A stretch of 64,000 nt of DNA from Pelagovum pacificum (GCF_016134045.1 NZ_CP065915.1:3905001-3969000); one strand, 5' to 3'; positions 55,868 to 64,000 are shown, counted from the first letter of the stretch. The notes: generated by a model not told the origin, from the sequence alone. Translations and numbers: made by a program.

Positions 55868-56818
55868 CTAGTCGGCAGAGACCAGAGCCTCGATCTCTTC
55901 CAGGACGTAGTCCATCGCCGCGAAGGTCATCGGATAGACGTAGAACCGGTCCGAGGAGTGGAAGCGTCCGGCCGTCACCGCACCAAGCATATCCGTCGAT
56001 CCCGGGGCGATCTGCTCGAGCGCGGTCAGCGCGGTCGTGTCGTCCTCGCCCCGGTCGGCGATGTGGGAGGTGAAGACCCAGTCGGCGTCGAGCTCCCTGA
56101 TCAGTTCGGCCGAGATCGTCGTCTCCTGCGCCGCCTCGGGCACTTGGTCGACGACCGGCAGCGGCTCGAACCCGAGATCCTCCAGCACCTGCGACTGCGC
56201 GCCGTAGGTCCGGAACAGCCGGATCTGCACGTCGTCCGCATCCGGCAGGATGATGACGTAGGTCGGCGCTTCGCCCTGCGGCATGATCGCGGGTCGTAGC
56301 TCCTCGATCCGCGCGTCGTAGGCCGCCTGTAGCGCATCGAACGTTTCCGCCCGGTTCACCCAACCGGCGAATTCGGCATAGTTGGTCAGCGCGTCCTGCC
56401 CGTTCGCGGGATCGTAGATGATTGTCGGCGCGATAGCCGACAGCTGGTCGCGCAGGGACAGCGTATCGCCGAGGTTGCCGATGATGAGGTCGGGCTGCAG
56501 GGCGGCGATCTGCTCGACATCGATCTGCCCGTGCACGGAGGCAAGCGCGATGTCGTCGAACGTCAGCCCGTATAGCTCGCGGCCCGAGCGGACGAAGTAG
56601 CCGCCGTCGGACGTGACGCGGCCGGTGCTGCCGATCAGGTTCGCGCCCAGCTCCCACGCCATCACGGTCGCGGTCCAGTCGTGCAGGGACACGATCCGCT
56701 GTGGATCGGCGGGGAGCGTCACCTCGTGACCGGAATGGTCGGTGACCGTGCGCGTGTCCTGCGCGGCAGCGGGGACGGCGGACAAGAGGGCGAACGCGGC
56801 GAGGGCGATGTGTTTCAT
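55868..56818 (-). CDS. Iron/haem-chelate ABC binding protein, orphan
   Basis: 316 aa. Signal peptide 1-19 (MKHIALAAFALLSAVPAAA). Then a class III binding fold: TVTDHSGHEVTLPADPQRIVSLHDW, IAALQPDLIIGNLGD, and a long helix between lobes. The family carries siderophores, haem, cobalamin or metals. No permease or ATPase is adjacent, so it must use a transporter encoded elsewhere. The open frame extends 79 codons upstream, but the ATG at 56818 begins the signal peptide. Confidence 0.8.
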   Translation of the reverse strand: MKHIALAAFALLSAVPAAAQDTRTVTDHSGHEVTLPADPQRIVSLHDWTATVMAWELGANLIGSTGRVTSDGGYFVRSGRELYGLTFDDIALASVHGQIDVEQIAALQPDLIIGNLGDTLSLRDQLSAIAPTIIYDPANGQDALTNYAEFAGWVNRAETFDALQAAYDARIEELRPAIMPQGEAPTYVIILPDADDVQIRLFRTYGAQSQVLEDLGFEPLPVVDQVPEAAQETTISAELIRELDADWVFTSHIADRGEDDTTALTALEQIAPGSTDMLGAVTAGRFHSSDRFYVYPMTFAAMDYVLEEIEALVSAD

Positions 56819-56885
56819 GGTCTTCCGGCACTTGATTCCTGGGGATCGGTCTCCTCCTGACCCTAGCCACAAAATACCTGACCAC

Positions 56886-56899
56886 AATAGTAAACTATT
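56886..56899. promoter_or_regulatory. Palindrome in divergent SBP/pncB promoter region
   Basis: AATAGT-AA-ACTATT, perfect 6-bp arms with 2-nt spacer, in the AT-rich centre of the 163-bp gap between the binding-protein gene and pncB. It could be a repressor site (for example iron-responsive) for either gene; it does not match an operator I know. Confidence 0.4.
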
Positions 56900-56981
56900 A
56901 TCGCCTTCCGCCGAGCGGGGCGAGTGCAGCTTTACGCCCCGCCGGACGGTTGCAATAAGAGGCGCAACTGAAGGAGCCGAA

Positions 56982-58274
56982 ATGGTCGACATCGCGACAC
57001 GTGTCTGGAACCACAAGTGGAAGATCGACCCGATCGTCCGCTCCCTGATCGACACGGATTTCTACAAGCTGCTCATGTGCCAGTCGGTGTTCCGCAATCA
57101 CCCGGACACGAACGTCACGTTCTCGCTCATCAACCGCACGACCTCCGTGCGGCTCGCCGACCTGATCGACGAAGGAGAGCTGCGCGAACAGCTCGATCAC
57201 ATCCGCTCGCTCTCGCTCACGCGGGGGGAGAGCACATGGATGCGGGGCAACACCTTCTACGGCAAGCGGCAGATGTTCACGCCCGAGTTCATGGACTGGT
57301 TCGAGAACCTGCGCCTGCCGCCCTACGACCTGCAGAAGCGCGACGGCCAGTACGAGCTGACGTTCGAAGGCAAGTGGCCAGAGGTCATGTTGTGGGAGAT
57401 TCCCGCGCTCGCCGTGCTGATGGAGCTGCGGGGCCGCGCCGTGCTGCGCGACATGGGTCGGTTCGAGCTTCAGGTGCTCTATGCCCGCGCCATGACGAAG
57501 CTGTGGGAAAAGATCGAGATGCTGCGCAAGATCGACGGCCTGAAGGTCGCGGACTTCGGCACGCGGAGGCGGCACTCGTTCCTCTGGCAGGACTGGGCTG
57601 TGCGCGCGATGGTCGAGGGGCTCGGCGATGCCTTCACCGGCACTTCGAACTGCGCCATCGCCCGCAACCGCGATCTCGAGGCGATCGGCACCAATGCCCA
57701 CGAGCTTCCGATGGTCTATGCCGCGATGGCCGACGGGGACGAGGCGCTCGCCCGCGCGCCCTACGACGTGCTGTCCGACTGGCACGAGGAGCATGAAGGC
57801 AACCTGCGGATCATCCTGCCCGACACCTACGGAACGCAGGGCTTCCTCGACCGCGCGCCGGACTGGCTGACGGAATGGACCGGCATACGCATCGATTCCG
57901 GGGACCCCGCGGAAGGGGCGGAGACGGCGATCCGCTGGTGGAAGGAGCGTGGCGAGGACCCGCGCAACAAGCTGGTGATCTTCTCCGACGGGCTCGACGC
58001 CGACAAGATTGTGGAACTGCACGCCCGGTTCTCGGGCCGGGTGAAGGTATCTTTCGGCTGGGGCACGATGCTGACCAACGACTTCCGCGGCCTTGCGCCG
58101 GACGACGCGCTCGCGCCCTTCTCGCTGGTCTGCAAGGCCGTCGCCGCGGAGGGCCGGCCGACGGTCAAGCTGTCCGACAATCCCAACAAGGCGATGGGTC
58201 CGGAGAGCGAGATCGAGCGTTACAAGCGGGTATTCGGCGTCGGTGACCAGGTCGCGCGCGAGGTGGTGGTGTAG
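56982..58274 (+). CDS. pncB: Nicotinate phosphoribosyltransferase
   Basis: 430 aa. It converts nicotinate plus PRPP to nicotinate mononucleotide in NAD salvage. Blocks are SLIDTDFYKLLMCQSVF, KVADFGTRRRHSF, IGTNAHELPMVY (phosphorylatable His) and IRIDSGDP. The ATG has AAGGAG 5 nt upstream. It completes nicotinamide salvage with pncA. The protein ends in Val-Val-Val directly before a repeat-supplied TAG stop, so the repeat may have set the C-terminus. Confidence 0.95.
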   Translation: MVDIATRVWNHKWKIDPIVRSLIDTDFYKLLMCQSVFRNHPDTNVTFSLINRTTSVRLADLIDEGELREQLDHIRSLSLTRGESTWMRGNTFYGKRQMFTPEFMDWFENLRLPPYDLQKRDGQYELTFEGKWPEVMLWEIPALAVLMELRGRAVLRDMGRFELQVLYARAMTKLWEKIEMLRKIDGLKVADFGTRRRHSFLWQDWAVRAMVEGLGDAFTGTSNCAIARNRDLEAIGTNAHELPMVYAAMADGDEALARAPYDVLSDWHEEHEGNLRIILPDTYGTQGFLDRAPDWLTEWTGIRIDSGDPAEGAETAIRWWKERGEDPRNKLVIFSDGLDADKIVELHARFSGRVKVSFGWGTMLTNDFRGLAPDDALAPFSLVCKAVAAEGRPTVKLSDNPNKAMGPESEIERYKRVFGVGDQVAREVVV

Positions 58275-58299
58275 GGTGCGCATCGAGCGCGCACCCTAC
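58271..58299. repeat. Palindromic repeat, copy 3 (fully symmetrical)
   Basis: GTAGGGTGCGC (58271-58281), ATCGAGC loop, GCGCACCCTAC (58289-58299): a perfect 11-bp inverted repeat containing the pncB TAG stop (58272-58274). Confidence 0.85.
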
Positions 58300-58319
58300 G
58301 ACAGCGACAGGCCGTCCAC

Positions 58320-58345
58320 GTAGGGTGCGCGTTCAATGCGCGCCA
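58320..58345 (+). repeat. Palindromic repeat, copy 4 (degenerate)
   Basis: GTAGGGTGCGCGTTCAATG then CGCGCCA. It matches the other copies over the first half and loop; the right arm is altered, so the hairpin is weaker. Confidence 0.65.
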
Positions 58346-58373
58346 CGAACGGGTATCCACTCGCGACAAACCT

Positions 58374-58399
58374 GTAGGGTGCGCATTCACTGCGCACCC
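58374..58399 (+). repeat. Palindromic repeat, copy 5
   Basis: GTA, GGGTGCGC (58377-58384), ATTCACT, GCGCACCC (58392-58399). Third copy in the 216-bp gap between pncB and the serine hydrolase gene. Confidence 0.8.
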
Positions 58400-58490
58400 G
58401 ATCCCGCCCCCCACCAACCCCCACGCCCACGTGATTTCACCTTCGCCCGCGCCGCTCCTACCTTCCGGCCTGATATCACCCGGAGCGCCC

Positions 58491-59492
58491 ATGATCACTC
58501 GCCGCACGACCCTCGCCTTGCTCGCCGCCGCCCCCCTCTCCGCTCGCGCGCAGGCGATGCCGCAGGGATGGGCCGACCTTCCCAGCCTTGCTGCGGAGTT
58601 GGACCAGTTCCACGCCATCGCCGTCGCCCACAGGGGCGAGTTGGTGCTGGAAGAGGCCGTGCGCGGGCCCTCCGTCGACACGCCGGCCAACATCAAGTCG
58701 GTGTCGAAGACCATCGTTGCAGGACTCCTCGGCTCCGTCCTCCAAAGCGGTGAGATCGCCGACATCTCCGCCACGCTGGAAGATGTCGCGCCGAACCTGA
58801 TCCCAGGTGACGCCGATCCACGGGTCGGCTCCATCTCGATGGAGGATCTCGTGACGCTGCGCGCCGGGCTGGAGCGGACGAGCGGGCCGAACTACGGCAA
58901 CTGGGTCGCGAGCGGCAACTGGGTGGCCAACGCGCTGGGCCGGGAGTTCGTGGACGAGCCGGGCGGTCGGATGCTCTATTCCACGGGCACGACCCACGTG
59001 CTCGGCGCGGCGCTGTCCGAGGCGACGGGCGACAGCCTCCTGACGCTGGCCCGGGACCGGCTGGGCGATGTGCTCGGCACCTACATCGTGCCGTGGACGC
59101 AGGATCCCCAGGGCCGCTACATGGGCGGCAACCAGATGGCCCTGACGCCCGCCGCGATGGTGCGGTTCGGTGAACTCTACCGCCTCGGCGGCAGCTACGA
59201 CGGCACCCGTGTTCTGCCCGAAGACTACGTGACCGCCAGTTTCGAGCAGCGCACGCGGTCGCCCTATTCGGGGCTGTCCTACGGGTACGGCTGGTTCCTC
59301 GGCGAGGTGCAGGGGCATCCTTACGCGATGGCACGCGGTTACGGCGGGCAGATCATCTTCGTTGTGCCCGAGGCCGAGCTGACCGTCGCGATCACCTCCG
59401 ATCCCAACCAGCCCGCGCGCAGCGACGGCTACTTCGGTGTGCTGCGCGACTTCCTCGAGCAGACCGTCGCGCCGCTGGCCTTGTCTGCCTGA
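58491..59492 (+). CDS. Secreted serine hydrolase, beta-lactamase/class C fold
   Basis: 333 aa. A Tat-like signal (ITRRTTLALLAAAPLSARAQ) indicates export. The active-site S70-V-S-K73 (IKSVSKTIVAG) and the Tyr motif YSTGTTH are those of class C beta-lactamases and DD-peptidase-like esterases. The usual third motif HxG is seen as YGG near residue 285. Could be an esterase or peptidase; true beta-lactamase activity is not implied. ATG 58491 has GGAG just upstream. Confidence 0.85.
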   Translation: MITRRTTLALLAAAPLSARAQAMPQGWADLPSLAAELDQFHAIAVAHRGELVLEEAVRGPSVDTPANIKSVSKTIVAGLLGSVLQSGEIADISATLEDVAPNLIPGDADPRVGSISMEDLVTLRAGLERTSGPNYGNWVASGNWVANALGREFVDEPGGRMLYSTGTTHVLGAALSEATGDSLLTLARDRLGDVLGTYIVPWTQDPQGRYMGGNQMALTPAAMVRFGELYRLGGSYDGTRVLPEDYVTASFEQRTRSPYSGLSYGYGWFLGEVQGHPYAMARGYGGQIIFVVPEAELTVAITSDPNQPARSDGYFGVLRDFLEQTVAPLALSA

Positions 59493-60855
<1,363 letters not shown>

Positions 60856-60887
60856 GACGTCGTCCTTTCTCGTCCCTCCATATAACG

Positions 60888-60919
60888 AAAAGGGCCGCTC
60901 CGGCGACGGAGCGACCCTT
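60888..60919 (-). terminator. Terminator upstream of arfB
   Basis: On the minus strand AAGGGTCGCTCC and GGAGCGGCCCTT form a 12-bp stem (one G-U pair) with a 6-nt loop, followed by TTTTCGTT. It ends the RNA described at 60888-61075, 33 nt before arfB. Confidence 0.8.
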
Positions 60920-60984
60920 CGAAAGTTCAGGAGGTGGGGTCGGTTAGGATCCCCAACTCAGGGGTTCAGTTCCCAAGGGCTGCC

Positions 60985-61041
60985 TCAGGAGCGGTCCTCC
61001 CAAGCTGTCCCGACACCTCTCTCCACCATCTTTCTAGACAC
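60985..61041 (-). CDS. 18-codon ORF with full-length Shine-Dalgarno
   Basis: GTG at 61041 follows AGGAGG by 7 nt inside a 15-17-nt match to the anti-Shine-Dalgarno tail. The peptide is MSRKMVERGVGTAWEDRS, ending TGA at 60985. An in-frame ATG at 61059 would add six residues (MKGGDP) encoded by the SD itself. The peptide may be a stalling leader peptide or merely incidental to an RNA function. Confidence 0.4.
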   Translation of the reverse strand: MSRKMVERGVGTAWEDRS

Positions 61042-61081
61042 TGGATCACCTCCTTTCATTGGTTTCGCCTGACTAGGAGGG

Positions 61082-61105
61082 TTACACAGAATTTGTGTAA
61101 GTCAA
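61082..61105 (-). promoter_or_regulatory. Promoter/operator candidate for the arfB-upstream RNA
   Basis: TTACACA (61082-61088) and TGTGTAA (61094-61100) are perfect 7-bp inverted repeats with a 5-nt spacer. On the minus strand TTGACT (61105-61100) overlaps one edge and resembles a -35 box; the -10 (TAACCC at 61084-61079) is poor. Confidence 0.45.
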
Positions 61106-61122
61106 ATAAATTTCCGCTATCC

Positions 61123-61755
61123 CTAGGCGGGCCCGGCCAGCAAACGCCCAACGATGAGGCGAAACGGAACGAGCGCAATCAGCGCAACCGCCAGTTTCAC
61201 GGCCCAGTCCGCCACGCCGAGCGAGATCCACAGCGGAACCACCGGACCGACGGTCAGGAACGGCACGGCCTCGAGCGCCCAGCCGACTTGTTCGTCCGCC
61301 ACTGCGCCGAAGCTCAGGAAGCCGGCGAAGGCGATGGTGAAGAACAGAACGCTGTCGACGGTCGAGCCGACGAGGGTCGATGCCAGCGGCGCGCGCCACC
61401 ACGCGCCGTCGCGGAAGCGCGAGAACACGGCGACGTCCATCAGCTGCGCGACGAGGAACGCGGTGCCCGAAGCGACGGCGACGCGAAGCGGCACAGCCGG
61501 GCCGAATTCCAGCATGATCTGAGAGCCGATCAGCGAACAGATGATTCCGACGACAAAGCCGGCGAAGACCACGCGACGGGCCGGACCGGCGCCGTAGACC
61601 CGGTTCATCACGTCGGTGACGAGGAAGGCGAACGGGTAGGTGAAGGCGCCCCACGTGAGCAGGCCGTCGAGGATCAGGAATTGAACGAGGATATTGGAGG
61701 CCACCACGATGGCGGCCATGGCAAGGATGCCGGGCAGGGTGCGGGTCATGGACAT
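61123..61755 (-). CDS. yhhQ: Queuosine precursor transporter YhhQ (VUT family)
   Basis: 210 aa, about six hydrophobic helices. Family blocks are ASNILVQF, FTYPFAFLVTDVMNRVYG near the N-terminus and LVGSTVDSVLFFTIAF in the middle. YhhQ imports 7-cyano-7-deazaguanine/7-aminomethyl-7-deazaguanine. It fits with queG at 46701. ATG 61755 and an in-frame ATG at 61749 are both possible. The 75-bp leader contains GTTCCCC-GCG-(T)GGGGAAC, but no clear preQ1 riboswitch. Confidence 0.88.
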   Translation of the reverse strand: MSMTRTLPGILAMAAIVVASNILVQFLILDGLLTWGAFTYPFAFLVTDVMNRVYGAGPARRVVFAGFVVGIICSLIGSQIMLEFGPAVPLRVAVASGTAFLVAQLMDVAVFSRFRDGAWWRAPLASTLVGSTVDSVLFFTIAFAGFLSFGAVADEQVGWALEAVPFLTVGPVVPLWISLGVADWAVKLAVALIALVPFRLIVGRLLAGPA

Positions 61756-61803
61756 GTTTCCGTTTTGGCAAGGTGCGGCACTTGGTTCCCCACCGCGGGG
61801 AAC

Positions 61804-61825
61804 GGGCGGCCTTTAGGGGCCGCCC
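61804..61825 (-). terminator. Terminator hairpin of esterase-like gene
   Basis: GGGCGGCC (61804-61811) and GGCCGCCC (61818-61825) form a perfect 8-bp stem with a 6-nt loop, 6 nt beyond the esterase-like stop on the minus strand. The T-tract is poor. Confidence 0.55.
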
Positions 61826-61830
61826 TGCTG

Positions 61831-62688
61831 TCAGTCAAGCCGGTATTCGACGATCTCGGTCTGCTGGATCGGATAGAAATTGTCGTCCGCGATCATCGTC
61901 AGGCGGATCGCGCCGCTCTCGTCCTGCCAGACGGCAAGCCCTTCGAGGTTGTCGTGCTGGTTGTACGGCGTGGTCAGCAGCACGGTCTCGTCCATTGTGC
62001 CGGGGACGATCCGCCGGACCTGGCTGCGGAAGCCGAAAGGACCCAGCTTGCGCCCCAGGAGGTAGAGTGCGCCATCCGGCCCGAAATCCGCACCGACGGC
62101 CATGAACCCCTCTCGCGGGCGGAGGCGAAAGGCGATGGACCATGTGCCCCCGGCATAGCGGTAGACCGGGAACAGGCCGTCGTCTCCGGGCACTTCGGGC
62201 AGCGTGTAGAGCGACCCGTCCGGTGCGAGGGCGAGCGCTTCTAACGCGCGGTTGTCGCGCATGCCCGCGAAGTCGGGATGCGCGGGAAGCTCTGTCGGGA
62301 CCCCGTCGAGTTGAGAGTAGCGCAGGACGCGGGCCTCCCCTTCGAGCGAAATCCAGGCCGTGCCGTCCGGCGCGACGGCGAGGCCCTCCGTATCGTCCCG
62401 CATCTCCCCGCCGTCCGGCCGTCGAAGTCCCAGCTTCTCCGCCGTCACGCCTGTGATCCGGTCGCCATCCCGCGTGATCGTGCCGCGATAGAGGATCGAC
62501 CGGTCGCTGATCGCGACGAAGCTGCTCCCGTCGTCCGAAAGCTCCAGTCCCGAGACGCCGCCGACGTGCCGCTCGTTCCAGATGTAAGTGCCGAGGTACG
62601 TCACCTCCGCAGACCCGACGAGGGGACAGGCGGCCAGAACGGCCGCCGTGAAAAAGGTTCGGAAGCTCAACTCAGTTCGACCGGGCAA
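61831..62688 (-). CDS. Esterase-like activity of phytase family protein
   Basis: 285 aa. An exported beta-propeller-like protein: signal region FRTFFTAAVLAACPLVGSA with a possible lipobox LAAC, then VGGVSGLELSDDGSSFVAISDRS, DTEGLAVAPDGTAWISLEGE, and EALALAPDGSLYTLPE. It belongs to the phytase-like/esterase-like domain group of unknown substrate. There is no ATG; TTG at 62688 (AGGA 4 nt upstream, overlapping mepA by 17 nt) or TTG at 62670 just after the mepA stop are the candidates. Confidence 0.75.
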   Translation of the reverse strand: MPGRTELSFRTFFTAAVLAACPLVGSAEVTYLGTYIWNERHVGGVSGLELSDDGSSFVAISDRSILYRGTITRDGDRITGVTAEKLGLRRPDGGEMRDDTEGLAVAPDGTAWISLEGEARVLRYSQLDGVPTELPAHPDFAGMRDNRALEALALAPDGSLYTLPEVPGDDGLFPVYRYAGGTWSIAFRLRPREGFMAVGADFGPDGALYLLGRKLGPFGFRSQVRRIVPGTMDETVLLTTPYNQHDNLEGLAVWQDESGAIRLTMIADDNFYPIQQTEIVEYRLD

Positions 62689-63616
62689 CGTCCTGACAGG
62701 CGCCGGGAAGCTGCGCCATCGTCACCGGACCGCGCGCCGGGGCGGGGTCCGCGTTCGGATCCGGCGGCGGCGGGTTGAGGATATTGTCGACCCACTCCTG
62801 CGCCTCCGCGCAGCCGTCGCCGGGGGGCGGTGGCGCCTGATCCTCACAGCCGGCAGCACCGGGCGGGCAGTTCAGGCGGACGTGGAAATGGTAGTGATGA
62901 CCCCACCACGGGCGGATCTTGCTCAGCCATTCGCGGTCGCCGGTCTCGGCGTTGCACATGGCCACCTTGGCGCCGGCGAAGACGAAGATCCGCGCCACGC
63001 GCGGGTCCGACGCGGCCTGCCGGAGCAGCGCCATGTGCTGCGCGGTCCAGCGGTCGTTCGTGTAGGCGCCTTCCGCGCGCTGCATGGAGATCGAGGAAAT
63101 CTGTTCCCGCTGATCGGTGGACAGGTCGAGCCGCTGCGGCGGCAGCATCCAGATGTCGGCGTCGAGCCCGATCTGGTGGCTGGCGTGGCCCGACAGCATC
63201 GGGCCGCCGCGCGGCTGGCTCATGTCCCCGATGTAGAGTCCTTCCCACCCCGGCAAGCTCGCCGCGAAGCGCGACAGGTCCTGCACGAAGTCGACGGTGA
63301 TCGGCTGCGCCCAGTTGCGATTGCGGGACAGCCGCATCGCCTGCCAGGTCGGTCCGGTCTCGGGCAGCTGCACTGCGCCGGCCTGGCAGCCGCGCGAATA
63401 ACCGCCGATCGGTTCGGATGTCTGGACGGACGCGGTCGACAGGTAACCGAAAACGTCCTTCGCGACGCGGCTGTCGGAGGGGTCGGCGGCTGCCGCGCTC
63501 GCCTCCGGCGCGCCGGGATTCGCGTTCTGGGTCGATGCGGTGGAGGTGCCGGAACTGCGCTGGCATGAGGCCAGCGCCAGAAGACAGGCACTGATGAGGA
63601 CTAGGGTGCGGACCAT
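62672..63616 (-). CDS. mepA: Penicillin-insensitive murein endopeptidase
   Basis: 314 aa LAS-type zinc metallopeptidase that cuts peptidoglycan cross-links. The lipobox LALASC18 indicates a lipoprotein, unlike soluble periplasmic E. coli MepA. Zinc motifs are GHASHQIGLDADIW near 143-156 and WWGHHYHFHVRL near 238-249. The C-terminal tail is Pro-rich with paired cysteines. Its start overlaps the end of the MFS gene by 16 nt. Confidence 0.92.
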   Translation of the reverse strand: MVRTLVLISACLLALASCQRSSGTSTASTQNANPGAPEASAAAADPSDSRVAKDVFGYLSTASVQTSEPIGGYSRGCQAGAVQLPETGPTWQAMRLSRNRNWAQPITVDFVQDLSRFAASLPGWEGLYIGDMSQPRGGPMLSGHASHQIGLDADIWMLPPQRLDLSTDQREQISSISMQRAEGAYTNDRWTAQHMALLRQAASDPRVARIFVFAGAKVAMCNAETGDREWLSKIRPWWGHHYHFHVRLNCPPGAAGCEDQAPPPPGDGCAEAQEWVDNILNPPPPDPNADPAPARGPVTMAQLPGACQDVARSN

Positions 63617-63999
63617 GCTGCTCGATCTCCGTCTTTATTGACGAAGACTAGCAGAATGAGGCCGACCATGAAAAGAAGGATGACCGGCGAGATGCCCAGC
63701 CTCGGGTCCCCTGTGATGCTGGTGAAGACGAAGATCATCGCCGGGGCGAGGAACGCCGTCGCCTTGCCCGACAGCGCGAACAGTCCGAAGGCCTCCGTCG
63801 GGCGATCGGGATGGGTATGGCGCACCATCATCGTCCGCGAGGCTGCGTAGATCGCCCCGCCCGCGCCGCCGATCGCCGCGCCGCAGATGTAGAACAGCGT
63901 GTCCGGCAGGGTGGACCCTTCCGCGAGCGGGAAGCCGAAGACCATCTCCCGCGTCATGCCGACGATCACGGTGCAGACCACGATCAGGATCAGGATGCA
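63601..63999 (-). CDS. MFS transporter, UMF1-like (5' end beyond window)
   Basis: The C-terminal 132 residues only; the frame is open to the window edge on the minus strand (reads CILILIVVCTVIVGM). About four membrane helices. The block FYICGAAIGGAGGAIYAASRTMMVRHTHPDRPTEAFGLFALSGKATAFLAP matches the UMF1/Atg22-like major facilitator family. Substrate unknown. It overlaps mepA by 16 nt, so the two are co-transcribed. Confidence 0.8.
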   Translation of the reverse strand, partial: CILILIVVCTVIVGMTREMVFGFPLAEGSTLPDTLFYICGAAIGGAGGAIYAASRTMMVRHTHPDRPTEAFGLFALSGKATAFLAPAMIFVFTSITGDPRLGISPVILLFMVGLILLVFVNKDGDRAAWSAP

Positions 64000-64000
64000 G

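Larger units (their letters stand above)
60888..61075 (-). ncRNA. Candidate small RNA / leader with 16S-tail complement
   Basis: The minus-strand transcript would carry, in order: GAAAGGAGGTGATCCAG (61057-61041), a perfect complement to the 3' tail of 16S rRNA; an 18-codon ORF; a hairpin ACCCC-TGAGT-TGGGG (about 60955-60969); CACCTCCT (60936-60929), able to pair with AGGAGGTG at the 5' end; and a terminator. The SD can therefore be masked by its own 3' part. No known RNA family is recognised. It could be a free small RNA or an attenuator for arfB. The 5' end is assumed. Confidence 0.45.

Noticed and set aside
61041..61057. Plus-strand match to the 16S rRNA 3' end, as a possible rRNA gene fragment
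   Set aside because: Identity stops at the tail; no flanking helix 45 sequence is present, so it is not a 16S remnant.
60888..61075. tmRNA, 4.5S or 6S RNA identity for the arfB-upstream RNA
   Set aside because: No tag peptide or tRNA-like ends, no GGAAGCAGC SRP loop, and no long 6S-type open duplex were found.
61756..61803. preQ1 riboswitch upstream of yhhQ
   Set aside because: The leader has a GTTCCCC/GGGGAAC hairpin but lacks the conserved preQ1-I loop and A-rich tail I would need to call it.
60934..62244. 436-codon plus-strand frame over the RNA region, yhhQ and the esterase-like gene
   Set aside because: It runs antisense through two real genes and the RNA structures, with no ribosome-binding site and a Arg/Gly/Glu-rich shadow composition.

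Overview
The window is a stretch of GC-rich (about two thirds G+C) chromosome from an alphaproteobacterium, most likely order Rhodobacterales (the Roseobacter/Rhodobacter group). This is inferred from gene content and order: a FrcBCA-type fructose transporter next to a ROK regulator, gltD and gltB separated by small genes, a rimP-nusA-ylxR-infB block, secA facing a parvulin-argJ-mutT block, and bacterial relatives of the mitochondrial complex I factors NDUFA9 and NDUFAF5. No phage, insertion sequence, CRISPR array or rRNA operon is seen. Coding density is high: the largest gene-free stretches are about 270 bp (60856-61122), 240 bp (9937-10174), 233 bp (54122-54354), 216 bp (58275-58490) and 214 bp (12839-13052). 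Each of these holds repeats, promoters or RNA signals described below, and none exceeds 300 bp.

Layout. 1-4018: sugar uptake, with a divergent ROK repressor (cut by the window edge) and frcB-frcC-frcA. 4146-9936: a five-gene peptide/oligosaccharide-type ABC transporter on the minus strand. 10175-10261: tRNA-Leu(CAG). 10391-12838: NDUFA9-like epimerase, a secreted protein and uppP. 13053-22141: glutamate synthase locus, with gltD, three tandem paralogous secreted Cys proteins, two GFA-fold proteins and gltB. 22199-27376: Rrf2 regulator with a thioredoxin-reductase-like flavoprotein, radC, and two cell-envelope proteins. 27493-33202: secA, parvulin, argJ, mutT and an unlisted 46-codon gene. 33394-38743: infB-ylxR-nusA-rimP on the minus strand. 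38889-47831: housekeeping genes (pip, ubiG, MarR, nitrilase, glutaredoxin, comF, methyltransferase, hemH, GST, queG). 47879-54121: sugar dehydrogenase, App1-like phosphatase, drug/metabolite exporter, pncA, efp and epmA. 54355-60855: NCS1 permease, metal-chelate binding protein, pncB, serine hydrolase, LDH-like dehydrogenase and arfB. 60885-61105: an unusual RNA region whose ribosome-binding site is a long perfect complement of the 16S rRNA tail. 61123-63999: queuosine-precursor transporter, esterase-like protein, mepA and the end of an MFS transporter.

How it fits together. Several sets are functionally linked. GltB and GltD form glutamate synthase. EF-P and its lysine ligase EpmA are divergently paired. 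PncA and PncB together recycle nicotinamide to NAD. RimP, NusA, YlxR and IF-2 form the classical transcription/translation operon. QueG and YhhQ both serve queuosine. SecA and a secreted parvulin share an intergenic region.

The main oddities are: the 60885-61105 RNA with a 17-nt 16S-tail complement and an 18-codon ORF, ending in a terminator just before the ribosome-rescue gene arfB; the tandem triplication of a four-cysteine secreted protein family inside the glt locus; two related short palindromic repeat families that supply the TAG stop codon of five genes; a 46-codon gene with its own terminator; and a structured leader in front of the NCS1 permease. All calls come from reading the sequence; no database search was run.
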